From positions 1 to 27,799 of the forward strand of contig JBFFXF010000082.1 of assembly GCA_041569895.1 (NCBI GenBank): a stretch of 27,799 nucleotides of DNA, in the 5' to 3' direction. Of the stretch, positions 14,334 to 22,763 are shown one piece after another; within the stretch, counting starts at the first letter, position 1; every line of letters begins with the position of its first letter. This DNA is from JBFFXF01 sp041569895. Its GTDB lineage: Bacteria > Planctomycetota > UBA8108 > JACQVS01. Below the pieces are notes generated by a model. The model was not told the DNA's origin. It saw only the letters and a program-made list of their open reading frames with translations, and did no database searches. Made by a program: the position numbers and the translations under genes.

Positions 14334-15833
14334 TCACACTGTGACCTCGAACGACTCGTTCGCGGCGTCCGGGTAGCGCTCCAGGCACGGGTCCACCTCC
14401 TCGGCGACGAACTCGTCGACCTGCTCCGGCGAGCGGCCGACGAAACGGGCCGGGTCGAGCGCGCCCTCGATCTCGTCGCGGACCGCGGCGAAGGCCTCGT
14501 CGCCCTGGATGCGCTCGAGCAGACCCGGACCGGAGCCCCCCTCGCGTCGCTGCCTCGCCACCTCCATGCAATGGAGTCGAAGTCGCTCGTGCAGCGCCTG
14601 GCGGTCGCCGCCGCGGCGTGTGGCGAGCACGAGGATCTTCTCGACGGCGATGAAGGGCAGCTCCTCCATGACACGGCGCTCGATCACGGCCGGGTAGACG
14701 ACGAGCCCCCGCACCACGGCGTTGAGGAGAACGAGGATCGCGTCGGTCGCCAGGAAGCTCTGCGGGATGCTGATGCGGCGGTTGGCGGAGTCGTCGAGCG
14801 TGCGCTCGAACCATTGCGTCGACGCGATCCACGCCGGATTCTGGGCCTCGCAGAGGACCCACTTCGCCAGCGAGCTCGCGCGCTCGAGCTTCATCGGATT
14901 GCGCTTGTAGGGCATCGCCGAGGAGCCGACCTGCGCGCTGCCGAACGGCTCCTCGATCTCGCCGACTCCCTGCAGGAGCCGCAGGTCGTTGGTCATCTTG
15001 TTGGCGGTGGTCGCGACGCCGGCGAGAGCCTGGAGGACGAGGCTGTCGATCTTTCGCGTGTAGGTCTGTCCCGTGACGCGGAACGAGTCCTCGAAGCCCA
15101 TCTTCCGGGCGACGCGCCGGTCGAGCTCCTTCACCTTGTCGCCGTCGCCGTCGAAGAGCTCGAGGAAACTCGCCTGCGTGCCGGTGGCGCCCTTCGCACC
15201 GCGGAACCGGAGCCCCTCGCGCAGCCGGCGGACCTCGCCGAGGTCGATGAGCACGTCCTGCGCCCACAGCGTCGCTCGCTTGCCGACCGTGGTCAGCTGC
15301 GCCGCCTGGTAGTGCGTGTACGCCAGCGCGGGAAGCGCCCGGTGCTCGACGGCGAAGTTCCTCAGCGCCAGGAGCAGCGAAGCGAGCTTGCGCTCGATGA
15401 GCTGGAGCCCGTTCCTCATCAGCACGAGGTCGGCGTTGTCCGTGACGAAGCAGCTGGTGGCTCCGAGGTGGATGACGCCGCCGGCGCGCGGGCACTGCTC
15501 GCCCCAGGCGCGGATGTGCGCCATGACGTCGTGCCGCAGCTCCGACTCGAGCTCGCGCACGCGCTCGTACGGGATCTCGTCGACGTTCTGGCGGAGGTCG
15601 TCGATCTGGTCCGGCGTGATCTCGAGGCCGAGCTCGGCCTGCGACTCGGCGAGGGCGATCCAGAGGAGACGCCAGGTGCGGTAGCGGGCGTCCGGGGAGA
15701 AGTTCCGGAGCATCGCGGCGGTGGCGTAACGCTCGGAGAGCGGATTGCGATAGATCGAGGTCGCCGCCGACGCCGATTCCGGCGCCGATCGATCCTCCCG
15801 CGGTTTCCGGCGCTTGCCTGCCATTCGGCCCAT
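14334..15833 (-). CDS. purB: adenylosuccinate lyase
   Basis: 499 residues from ATG 15833; a second ATG at 15824 gives 496, and the frame is open further upstream without family similarity. It cleaves adenylosuccinate, and SAICAR in the purine pathway, releasing fumarate. The fumarase/aspartase superfamily signature GSSAMPYKRNP is complete, including the flexible catalytic-loop serines. GATSCFVTDNADL near the middle of domain 1 and THYQAAQLTTVGKRA further on match the long, eukaryote-like type of PurB rather than the shorter Bacillus type. The N-terminus has a basic stretch (AGKRRKPRED). The metallopeptidase-like gene starts divergently 55 bp away, with a palindrome between. Confidence 0.93.
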   Translation of the reverse strand: MGRMAGKRRKPREDRSAPESASAATSIYRNPLSERYATAAMLRNFSPDARYRTWRLLWIALAESQAELGLEITPDQIDDLRQNVDEIPYERVRELESELRHDVMAHIRAWGEQCPRAGGVIHLGATSCFVTDNADLVLMRNGLQLIERKLASLLLALRNFAVEHRALPALAYTHYQAAQLTTVGKRATLWAQDVLIDLGEVRRLREGLRFRGAKGATGTQASFLELFDGDGDKVKELDRRVARKMGFEDSFRVTGQTYTRKIDSLVLQALAGVATTANKMTNDLRLLQGVGEIEEPFGSAQVGSSAMPYKRNPMKLERASSLAKWVLCEAQNPAWIASTQWFERTLDDSANRRISIPQSFLATDAILVLLNAVVRGLVVYPAVIERRVMEELPFIAVEKILVLATRRGGDRQALHERLRLHCMEVARQRREGGSGPGLLERIQGDEAFAAVRDEIEGALDPARFVGRSPEQVDEFVAEEVDPCLERYPDAANESFEVTV

Positions 15834-15840
15834 CAATATC

Positions 15841-15854
15841 GGAGCGTTCGCTCC
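15841..15854. promoter_or_regulatory. 14-bp palindrome between divergent purB and peptidase genes
   Basis: Perfect inverted repeat GGAGCG-TT-CGCTCC, midway in a 55-bp divergent intergenic region. A dyad in such a place suits a repressor site acting on both genes; the assignment is inferred from position only. Confidence 0.4.
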
Positions 15855-15888
15855 AAAGTCAAGGACCGTGGGACCCGATAAGCGATTG

Positions 15889-17676
15889 ATGGGCTCGATC
15901 ACCGGAGAATGCACCGGGCGCTCCACGCCGGCGGCCATGGCGGCCGTCATCGTCGGCCTCGCCCTTCTCGCGCCCTCGCGGTGCGTGGCGGACATCATCT
16001 ACCTGCGCAACGGCAATCAGGTCCAGGGAGAGATCGTCCGTCGCGGCGGCGACAGCATCACGGTCCGCTTCCCCGGCGGGTTCCTCGAGATCCCGTCGCG
16101 CGAGGTGGTTCGCGTCGAGAGCGAGAGCCGTCTCGACTACCTCCTCTCCGAGGGCGAGAAGCATCTCAAGCGGAAGGACTTCGAGGGCGCGCTCGATTTC
16201 CTGGAGTCGGCTCGAGCGGAGTTCCCGTCCTCGACGCGTGTCGACCAGCGGATCGACAAGGCGCGGGAGGAGCTCGCGTTCCACCTCGCCGACACCAGGC
16301 GGCTCGAACGGGCCGAAGAGGCGCTCGAGAAGCTCCTCGTCGCGATGCCAAACCACCCGACCGCGGCGAAACGCCTCGAGAGTGTGCGTCGCGAGCGCGA
16401 GACGGCGCGCCGGGAGGAGGCGCTCGGCATCCGCGAGCTGGCCGAGGGCGCCACGGCGAGCGGCCACCGACGGCTGAAAAAGATCTACGACGAGTATCCC
16501 GGTCGCCGCCACGCGGTCGCCCCCTACCTGGCGAGCGCCGTCGCCGATCTCGCCGACGCCGCGCTCGAGCAGGGGGACCTGACGCGTGCGGAGCGGCTCT
16601 ACATGGAGGCGATCACGCTGGTCCCCGATCTCCTGCCGCGCGTCGTGCCGGGGTACGTGCTGCTCAAGGCGATGCAGCTCAAGCCGCTCTTCGACCTCAA
16701 CCACTACGAGCCGTTGCTCGCGGGGACCGACGCGGCGCTCGAGGTGGTGCCGTCGAGCCCGGTGCTCAACTACTTCCGCGCGCACGCGCTCGAGGGGCTG
16801 GGTCGCTGGCGCGAGGCGGCGGAGATCTATCTGCGGATCACCGGCGAATCGCGGCCGCCTGATCTGCGCGCCGCGCTGCCGACGCTGAAGCGCCTGGCGG
16901 AGGCCGTGCTGCTGCGACGCGGGGACGAGGAGCAGTCGCCGGCCGACGAGGTGCTCCCCGGCACCTGGCGCGTCGTCCGCACCGAGCACTTCGTCGTGCA
17001 CCACCGCAACGAGCGCATCGGGCGGGAGGTGGCGCAGGTCGCGGAGGCGACCTACGACCGTCTCTTCGGGCAGCTCGAGCTCAAGACGCACTGGTACAGC
17101 CCGTGCGAGCTCTACATCCACCCCGACCGCGACGACTTCGCCGGACTCACCGACGCCGGTCACGGCTGGATCGGAGGCAGCCACCGCATCAGCGGCGGTC
17201 GCGGCGCCCTCTCCGTGCACCGGATCGACACCTTCCAGACACAGCCGCGCCTGGCGCAGACCGTCATACCGCACGAGGTCGGCCACGCCATGCTCACGCA
17301 CCGCCTGCGATACCGCGGAACCATCCCGCTCTGGATCAACGAGGGATTCGCCACCTGGAACGAGCCGCGCTTCGTGCACGATCACCACCAGCGCCTCGTC
17401 CGGCAGGCGGCCCAGCTCAACGCGCTCATACCGGTGACCGAGCTCGTCCGCCGTCAGACCTACCCGTCCGACGCCGACGTGCGTCTCTTCTACGCGCAGT
17501 GTTTCTCGGTCTCCGACTTCCTGATCCGCATGCACGGACTGCGACGCTTCATGAGCTTCGCCGAGGAGCTCTCGCTCTCCCCGACCTCACTCGGACTCCT
17601 CCTCCGCCGCCACTACCGCCTCAACGGCGCCCCGGGCCTCGACCACGCCTGGCAGGGGAGCATTCGGGCACGGTGA
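15889..17676 (+). CDS. secreted TPR protein with MA-clan-like metallopeptidase domain
   Basis: 595 residues from ATG 15889; a GTG at 15868 and a later ATG at 15937 are alternatives. An N-terminal signal peptide (about 10-35) is followed by a beta-rich KNG-like motif (YLRNGNQVQGEIV, LEIPSREVVRVES). TPR-like helical repeats occupy about 80-330. The C-terminal domain (about 365-570) carries HEVGH (His462, Glu463, His466) and WINEGFATWNE with Glu485 as third zinc ligand, the gluzincin arrangement of Peptidase_MA-type families. All three zinc ligands and the catalytic Glu are present, so an active extracytoplasmic protease is plausible; the substrate is unknown. The N-terminal motif is shared with the protein at 1441-2787. 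Confidence 0.8.
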   Translation: MGSITGECTGRSTPAAMAAVIVGLALLAPSRCVADIIYLRNGNQVQGEIVRRGGDSITVRFPGGFLEIPSREVVRVESESRLDYLLSEGEKHLKRKDFEGALDFLESARAEFPSSTRVDQRIDKAREELAFHLADTRRLERAEEALEKLLVAMPNHPTAAKRLESVRRERETARREEALGIRELAEGATASGHRRLKKIYDEYPGRRHAVAPYLASAVADLADAALEQGDLTRAERLYMEAITLVPDLLPRVVPGYVLLKAMQLKPLFDLNHYEPLLAGTDAALEVVPSSPVLNYFRAHALEGLGRWREAAEIYLRITGESRPPDLRAALPTLKRLAEAVLLRRGDEEQSPADEVLPGTWRVVRTEHFVVHHRNERIGREVAQVAEATYDRLFGQLELKTHWYSPCELYIHPDRDDFAGLTDAGHGWIGGSHRISGGRGALSVHRIDTFQTQPRLAQTVIPHEVGHAMLTHRLRYRGTIPLWINEGFATWNEPRFVHDHHQRLVRQAAQLNALIPVTELVRRQTYPSDADVRLFYAQCFSVSDFLIRMHGLRRFMSFAEELSLSPTSLGLLLRRHYRLNGAPGLDHAWQGSIRAR

Positions 17677-18020
17677 GACAGGCGCTCGTCGTGGATCTCG
17701 ATCGACCGGATCGGGGTCGGAGTCGGAATCGGCATCGGTGTCGGTGTCGGCGTCGGAATCGGAGTCGGAGTCGGTCATCGGACTCTGTCTCGGACCTCGG
17801 TCTCTGACTCTCTGATCTCTGATTTCTGATCTCTGTCCTCGGTCCTCTGTCTCTGTCTCGGCCTCCCCCGCGCGGCCCCGACGTCGGCCACGAGGTCACT
17901 TCGATGGTTTTCGGGCACGGGAACGGGAACGGGTACGGGTACGTTTTTGCAACGTCGGAATCGGCGTCGGTGTCGGCCTCGGCGTCGGAGTCGGTCGCTC
18001 GGGTCCGGCACCGGGGTATA
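17677..18020. other. gene-free spacer filled by composite repeat
   Basis: 344 bp between two plus-strand genes. Almost all of it is the composite repeat described separately. A perfect -10 hexamer TATAAT lies at 18017-18022, where it overlaps the first in-frame ATG of tilS. No matching -35 hexamer is visible, only repeat sequence. Confidence 0.7.
17710..17998. repeat. composite repeat with core, upstream of tilS
   Basis: Order on the plus strand: (TCGGNN)n array 17710-17776; CT-rich linker 17777-17862 with CTCTGATCTCTG-type repeats; conserved core about 17858-17914 (includes CGACGTCGGCCACGAGGTCA then CTTCGATGGTTTTC); GGGNAC array 17913-17943 with five GGG runs; and a second (TCGGNN)n array 17954-17998. 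The core recurs inverted after tilS with two mismatches in about 40 bp. Confidence 0.9.
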
Positions 18021-18022
18021 AT
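18017..18022 (+). promoter_or_regulatory. possible -10 box overlapping tilS start
   Basis: TATAAT, the consensus -10 hexamer. A start site about 7 nt downstream would put ATG 18033 within a few bases of the 5' end, i.e. nearly leaderless. The lack of a -35 element keeps confidence low. Confidence 0.3.
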
Positions 18023-19532
18023 GATGTCCATCATGACCGCTCCGCACGAGCCACCCATCGACCATCTCCTCACCCGTTTCGCCCGGACCCTCGAGGGCGT
18101 CCCCGCGTCGCGCGGTCGGGGAGCGCTGCTCGCCGTCTCCGGCGGTCCCGACTCGACGGCGCTGCTGCGGCTCTTCCAGATGCTGCGGGATGCCCCGCCG
18201 CCGGGTTTGTCGATGCCGTGCGAGCTGGTCGTCTGTCACGTGCACCACGGGATTCGGTCGGCGGACGCCGATGGCGATGCGCGGTTCGTCGAGCGGCTGG
18301 CGCGCGAGCACGACATGCGGTTCGTGCTCGAGCGCATCGACGCTCCGGCGCTCGCGCGCGCCGGCAGGCGCTCGCTCGAGGACGCGGCGCGCGAGGCGCG
18401 GTACGAGATCCTCGCCCGCCGCGCGCGCGGCCACGGCGCCCGGCTCGTCGCCACGGGTCACACGGCGGGCGACCAGGAGGAGACCGTGCTGCTCCGCATC
18501 GCACGGGGCTGCGGTCTCCGCGGGCTCGGCGGCATCCGGAGCGCGCGACCGCTGGTGCGTGGCGAGCGTGACGGGCCGTGGCTCGTGCGGCCGCTGATCG
18601 ACTGGTCGCGCGACGAGGTGCTCGCGTTCCTCGACGGCATCGGCCAGCCGTTCCGCTCCGACGCGACGAACGAGGACATTGCGATCCCTCGCAACGCGGT
18701 GCGTCACATCGTTCTGCCGGCGCTGCGGGAGCACGTCCATCCGGGCGTCTCGGCCGCGCTCCTTCGGCTCGCCGCGCACGCGCGAGAGCTCGACGCCGAC
18801 CTCGACGCGTGGTGCGCGGAACGGGAGACGGCCGTGAGACTCTCCGCGCGCGACGGCGCCGCCTCGCTGGCGTACTCGCTGCCCGGTCTGATGTCGCTGC
18901 CGCCGTCCCTGACGCGCCGCATGCTCGAGCGCGCGGTCGAGCGCCTCGCCGCGCTGACGGCGATCGCGCCGCCGTCACTCACGGCTGCGTGGTTCGACGA
19001 GCTTCACCGGCGCACACGCGGCGCGACTCGAGGCGCGGTCGACCGCATCGCGCTCGGCTCGGGCTGGCGACTCGTCGTCGGCGAGGGCGTCCTGGTCGTC
19101 GAGGCGCCGTCGACCGGACGCCAGCCGCAGGAGTCGGAAGCCACGCCCGATGAGCGCGAGGCGCCGCTGATGGTCCCGGGCGAGGCGCACTGGCGAGGTT
19201 GGCGTGTGCGCGTCGATCTGCTCGAGGAACGCCCGGATCTCGCCGGCACCGGTCCGCTCTGCGAGATCGTCGACGCCGAGTCGCTCCCCCACACCCTGCT
19301 CGTCCGCGGACGGCGTCCGGGCGAGCGATTCCATCCGCTCGGCTCACCCGGCAGCAAGAAGCTCAAGGAGCACCTGCGCGAGAGCCGCGTGCCGCCCGCA
19401 GAGCGAGACCAGCGCCCGCTCGTCGTCGCGGGGGATGAGCTGGTGTGGGTGGTGGGGACGAGAATCGGTCACCGGTTCCGGGTGACGGGGATGACGAGGG
19501 TGTGGGCGCGGTTGCGGGCTTCGCGGGGGTGA
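18021..19532 (+). CDS. tilS: tRNA(Ile)-lysidine synthetase
   Basis: 503 residues from ATG 18021; ATGs at 18024 and 18033 are equally in frame. Upstream the frame remains open through the repeat but encodes only low-complexity sequence. The ATP-pyrophosphatase motif SGGPDS (40-45) is intact. HVHHGIRSADADGDARFVE and ATGHTAGDQEETVLLRIARG are the next conserved TilS blocks. The C-terminal domain holds RGRRPGERFHPLG and GSKKLKEHLRESRVP, typical of TilS. The enzyme attaches lysine to C34 of the AUA-reading tRNA-Ile, changing CAU decoding from Met to Ile, and is normally essential. The gene is bracketed by inverted composite repeats. Confidence 0.93.
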   Translation: MMSIMTAPHEPPIDHLLTRFARTLEGVPASRGRGALLAVSGGPDSTALLRLFQMLRDAPPPGLSMPCELVVCHVHHGIRSADADGDARFVERLAREHDMRFVLERIDAPALARAGRRSLEDAAREARYEILARRARGHGARLVATGHTAGDQEETVLLRIARGCGLRGLGGIRSARPLVRGERDGPWLVRPLIDWSRDEVLAFLDGIGQPFRSDATNEDIAIPRNAVRHIVLPALREHVHPGVSAALLRLAAHARELDADLDAWCAERETAVRLSARDGAASLAYSLPGLMSLPPSLTRRMLERAVERLAALTAIAPPSLTAAWFDELHRRTRGATRGAVDRIALGSGWRLVVGEGVLVVEAPSTGRQPQESEATPDEREAPLMVPGEAHWRGWRVRVDLLEERPDLAGTGPLCEIVDAESLPHTLLVRGRRPGERFHPLGSPGSKKLKEHLRESRVPPAERDQRPLVVAGDELVWVVGTRIGHRFRVTGMTRVWARLRASRG

Positions 19533-19536
19533 TTCT

Positions 19537-19736
19537 CGTTCCCGTCCCCGTCCCCGTTCCCGTTCCCGTGCCCGTTCCCGGTGCCCAAAAACCATCGGAG
19601 TGACCTCGTGGCCGACGTCGAGGCCGAGCGGGCGGAGGCCGAGGCCGAGGGCAGAATACCGAGGGCAGAATACCGAGGGCAGAGAGACGGAGGTCCGAGA
19701 CAGAGTCCGAGAACCGATTCCGACTCCGATTCCGAG
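19537..19736. repeat. inverted composite repeat with core, downstream of tilS
   Basis: Reverse of the upstream element: CCCGTT/CCCGTC array 19537-19586; core 19581-19620, with similarity continuing to about 19645; AG-rich linker 19621-19703 containing two exact GAGGGCAGAATACC units (19647-19674) and part of a third; then a (CCGANT)n array to 19736. Its reverse complement matches the core at 17858-17920. It lies between convergent tilS and the PQQ lipoprotein gene. A GAGGAC run follows at 19785-19805. Confidence 0.9.
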
Positions 19737-19826
19737 GTCAGAGCACAGCACTCGGACATCGAAGTCGGCGACTCGAGGCGTTCGAGGACGAGGACGAGGA
19801 CGAGAGGGGGCCACGTGCCGCGCCCC

Positions 19827-21170
19827 TTACAACTTCTCCCCGATCGCCTGGATCAGTCCCGATTTGTGCATCAGGATCAGGATGCCGCGATGTCTCGTCG
19901 TCGGTTCCTGGGCCGAGACGGTGGTCGGGATGAAGTCGAAGTTGTCGACGGGAAGGGAGAACTTCTCCTCGCCCGTCTCGCCGTCGATGGCGACCAGTGT
20001 CCGGCCTCGGCCGCCCCGGGGGTCGGTGAGGGCGTAGACGGCTCGCCGGCCGACGGCGACGACGCGCTCGATGTGGTCGAACCTCCAGAGCAGCGCGCCG
20101 TCGAGCTGCTCGTTGGCGTTGACCGCCCAGAGCGTGCGTCTGTCGACCCGCGGGCGCGGGTCGTCGCTGATGCAGAGGACCATGGGCAGGTTCGGGCGAT
20201 ACTTGACCGCCAGCGGCGTGTCGAGGATCGGGGCCTGGGCCTGGAACTCCCACGCCTTCGAGCCGTCGATATCGCGCAGGCAGTAGAGCTTGTAGTCGCT
20301 CGAGCCGGCGAAGACGTACGCGCCGAAGACCACCGGGGCGCCGAGGATCTCCGAGCCGGCGGTGAACTCCCACGAGCGGCGGTCCTGACGGCCGAGCTGG
20401 GTGTGGAAGCGGTAGACCTTGCCGCTGGTCGACGTGAAGTACACGAAGACACCGCGCGTCACGGGGTTGGTGCGGACCTCGCCACGGTCCGTGAACCAGA
20501 ACCACTCCTCGAACTCGCGCCGCTTCGGGATCGAGAAGAAACGCCCGTCGAACGAGCCGACGAAGTAATGGTTGTCCGAGGCGACCGCGCCGCTCGAGAT
20601 CGAGAACGGCAGGTTCGTCTTCCAGAGGGTGGTGCCGTACTTGTAATCGAGGCAGTAGACCTGATCGCGCTGGACGAGGAGGAGCTCGTCGTCGCGCTCG
20701 AGCGCCGCCGGGTAGCGGTAGACGTACGGCGCGTGCTTCACGGGCGCCTTCAGGTCCCAGGTCCAGCGGGGCAGGCCGTCGGTGCGATCGTAGGCGATCA
20801 GAATGTACGCGCGGCGGGCGCTACCGCCGAGTCCGTGGCGTCGCTCCTCGACCGCGAAGATGTCGTCGCCGACGACATGAACGTTCTGAAACTCGCCGTC
20901 GAGGGTCCGGCTCGTCCAGACCGTCTCGAGCCCATGCGACGCGAGGACGCTCTCGTCGACCGCCTCCGCGCTCGACACCGCCTGCGCCGTGCGCGTGCCG
21001 CTTCCCTCGCTCGAGCCGCCGGTGTAGTGCACCTGCTGGCACCCGGCGATGGCGAACGCCAGGAGCAGCGCCGCGGGAAGCGCGACGCCGGACGATCTCG
21101 CCGCCCTCGTCAACGTCGATTGCGTCGCGACCGCGTGGTCAGTGATGCTCTCCGAAGTGCGCACAGTCAC
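19827..21170 (-). CDS. PQQ-type beta-propeller lipoprotein
   Basis: 447 residues from GTG 21170, chosen because AAAGGAG lies 9 nt upstream; ATG 21200 and an open frame to 21332 are alternatives. The N-terminal signal ends in a proper lipobox (AFAIAGC), with Cys44 as the lipid-bearing residue. The rest is a run of WD/PQQ-like blades, e.g. VYCLDYKYGTTLWKTNLPF, KLYCLRDIDGSKAWEFQA and LVAIDGETGEEKFSLPV. This fold is used by BamB in outer-membrane protein assembly and by quinoprotein dehydrogenases; no PQQ-ligand or heme motif is seen, so a structural or assembly role is more likely. A small hypothetical gene lies upstream on the same strand. Confidence 0.85.
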   Translation of the reverse strand: MTVRTSESITDHAVATQSTLTRAARSSGVALPAALLLAFAIAGCQQVHYTGGSSEGSGTRTAQAVSSAEAVDESVLASHGLETVWTSRTLDGEFQNVHVVGDDIFAVEERRHGLGGSARRAYILIAYDRTDGLPRWTWDLKAPVKHAPYVYRYPAALERDDELLLVQRDQVYCLDYKYGTTLWKTNLPFSISSGAVASDNHYFVGSFDGRFFSIPKRREFEEWFWFTDRGEVRTNPVTRGVFVYFTSTSGKVYRFHTQLGRQDRRSWEFTAGSEILGAPVVFGAYVFAGSSDYKLYCLRDIDGSKAWEFQAQAPILDTPLAVKYRPNLPMVLCISDDPRPRVDRRTLWAVNANEQLDGALLWRFDHIERVVAVGRRAVYALTDPRGGRGRTLVAIDGETGEEKFSLPVDNFDFIPTTVSAQEPTTRHRGILILMHKSGLIQAIGEKL

Positions 21171-21327
21171 TGTCGCCGTCTCCTTTCTCGGGTCGGTCAT
21201 GTCGAAATCGTGAACGCCTCCGTCCCTCCCGCCGGTCCGCAGGTGTCCTTTTCCTCTCGTCCGTGTCTCGGCAGAACGGCTCACGCCGATGCACCTATCG
21301 TGCACCACCGCGACCCCACCACGATGC

Positions 21328-21366
21328 GTCACGTCGTCGGGTCACGTCGTCGGGTCACGTCGTCGG
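21328..21366. repeat. three identical tandem 13-bp repeats
   Basis: GTCACGTCGTCGG occurs three times head to tail with no mismatch. The third copy contains the stop codon of the minus-strand gene at 21355. Because every copy carries TGA in the same relative place, changes in copy number would alter only the 3' untranslated part. Confidence 0.95.
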
Positions 21367-21705
21367 GTGCTTCACCCTCGAGGGCGACGCCCCGTTCTCG
21401 GACTCGTTCGCGTCGTCCTCGTTCACCGGAAGCACGTGAGCGAGCTCCGGATACTTGCCGCTGCGAACGAGATAGGTCCCGAGATTCACACCGTGCTCTC
21501 TCTCGTACTGACTCAGCTTGTCGATCCGGCGGAGGTCCTCGTCGATCCTCGAGTTCAGCTTGAGGACGAACGGCTTGCCCTCCTTCCGCGCACGGAGATC
21601 CCTGACGAGATCCGACCAGTCACCGTCGTAGAGGAAATCCCTGATCGCGATCAGGTGCTCTTCCTCGCTGGTCAGTGACCGGAAGAAACGGTCGTGCGCG
21701 TCCAT
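21355..21705 (-). CDS. small hypothetical soluble protein
   Basis: 116 residues from ATG 21705. It is predicted to be mainly helical (residues 1-90), rich in charged residues, with no signal peptide, membrane helix or cysteine. Conspicuous segments are FFRSLTSEEEHLIAIRDFLY and VNLGTYLVRSGKYPELAHVL. The C-terminus is polar and probably disordered. It lies between an exported protein gene and the PQQ lipoprotein gene, all on the minus strand. No family is recognised; the coding assignment rests on composition and position. Confidence 0.6.
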   Translation of the reverse strand: MDAHDRFFRSLTSEEEHLIAIRDFLYDGDWSDLVRDLRARKEGKPFVLKLNSRIDEDLRRIDKLSQYEREHGVNLGTYLVRSGKYPELAHVLPVNEDDANESENGASPSRVKHPTT

Positions 21706-21829
21706 CGTCGAGCTCGTCCGTGCTCGGACGATCTCCCTTCCTGTTTTCGGCGAAACCCCTCGCTCACCTGGTGAAAATCCACGTGAAACGCGGGGTTTGG
21801 ACGGTGGCGGGAGAGCGGGGACCGCCCCG

Positions 21830-22597
21830 TCACGCCCCTGCGCCCCCGGCGTCCGCGGCGGGGGGAATCACGAGGGGAATCCGCTGCTTGGTCCACCCCT
21901 TCTGCTTGAGGTGGAACCGGTCGAGGTTGATCTCGTACTCGTCGGCCGGGCGCTCGTAACGGATCTGATAAATGCGCTCCTCGATCTCGCGCGAGCCGTC
22001 GTCCCTGGTGATCAGACGGAAGTCGTTCGAGAGGCCGCGAACGGTGATCGAGATGGCGTTGGCGCCCGGGTCGAGCCGGTTGAATACCGCGACGCAACGG
22101 CGCTTCTCGCGCGGCGCGAAGGTCGTGTAATGGTACTTCGTGTCGCTGGATTCCCGGTCCTTCTGGGCCTCGAAGAGATCCGACTTGCCCCAGAGCGGCC
22201 GGCCGACCTTGCGCTCCACCGCCGCCTCGACCGACGCCAGGTTCGTGTCCGCGTACGTCTTCTTCTGGTCGGAGGTCGCGGTGACCGAGATGTAGGCCTC
22301 ACGCGGCTCGTCGGACTGGTTCTCGACGGTGTAGAGCATGTACCAGAAGACCTGGCCCTTGGAGGGACCCTCGAGCGGCGTGATCGTCTTGACCGCGTCG
22401 ACGTTGAAGCTCAGCACCCAGAGGCGGGGATCGACGGTGATGTTGCTGTGATCGACCGTCGCCGAGGCGCCGGAAACGGCCGAGTCGCCCTCGTCGTCAT
22501 CCTGGGCGCCCAGCGGCGCCGACGAGACGGCGAGGCCCACGCAAAGCGCCCCGACAAGAACGCCGTATCTCCAGTGTGTCTCGGAAAAACGTGTCAT
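21830..22597 (-). CDS. exported protein of unknown function
   Basis: 255 residues from ATG 22597. AGGAGG lies rather far upstream (about 13 nt), so the start is probable but not certain; the frame is open to 22879. The signal peptide is at about 10-32 (VLVGALCVGLAVSSAPLGAQ), followed by an acidic stretch and then a beta-rich body with WVLSFNVDAVKTITP, VFWYMLYTVENQSDE, VAVFNRLDPGANAISITVRG and ERIYQIRYERPADEYEINLD. The pattern suggests an immunoglobulin-like or similar beta-sandwich. The C-terminus is Ala/Gly-rich. A promoter-like pair lies upstream at 22764-22792. No enzyme motif is seen. Confidence 0.75.
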   Translation of the reverse strand: MTRFSETHWRYGVLVGALCVGLAVSSAPLGAQDDDEGDSAVSGASATVDHSNITVDPRLWVLSFNVDAVKTITPLEGPSKGQVFWYMLYTVENQSDEPREAYISVTATSDQKKTYADTNLASVEAAVERKVGRPLWGKSDLFEAQKDRESSDTKYHYTTFAPREKRRCVAVFNRLDPGANAISITVRGLSNDFRLITRDDGSREIEERIYQIRYERPADEYEINLDRFHLKQKGWTKQRIPLVIPPAADAGGAGA

Positions 22598-22763
22598 CGT
22601 CGTACTCGCTTCCTCCTCGTGGGCGGGAATCGGCATGGCGCTGATTGTTCGGAATTCGATTGGTGGGCCGGACCGATCAGGGACCGCGTCCAGCTGAAGC
22701 GGGAACGCCGCAGGGGCTCGGCGGGCCAGCCGCACGGCCCCGTACACACGCTCTCGCCGGCCT

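Noticed and set aside
14129..14344. ORF coding SESESES-type peptide
   Set aside because: A pure reading of period-6 repeats; no ribosome site or homology signal.
17710..17998. CRISPR array
   Set aside because: Repeat units are 6-12 bp without unique spacers; no cas genes in the window.
17904..18020. 39-residue extension of TilS through the repeat
   Set aside because: The sequence is low-complexity (GNGNGYGY, SASASES) and derives from the repeat; TilS conservation begins later.
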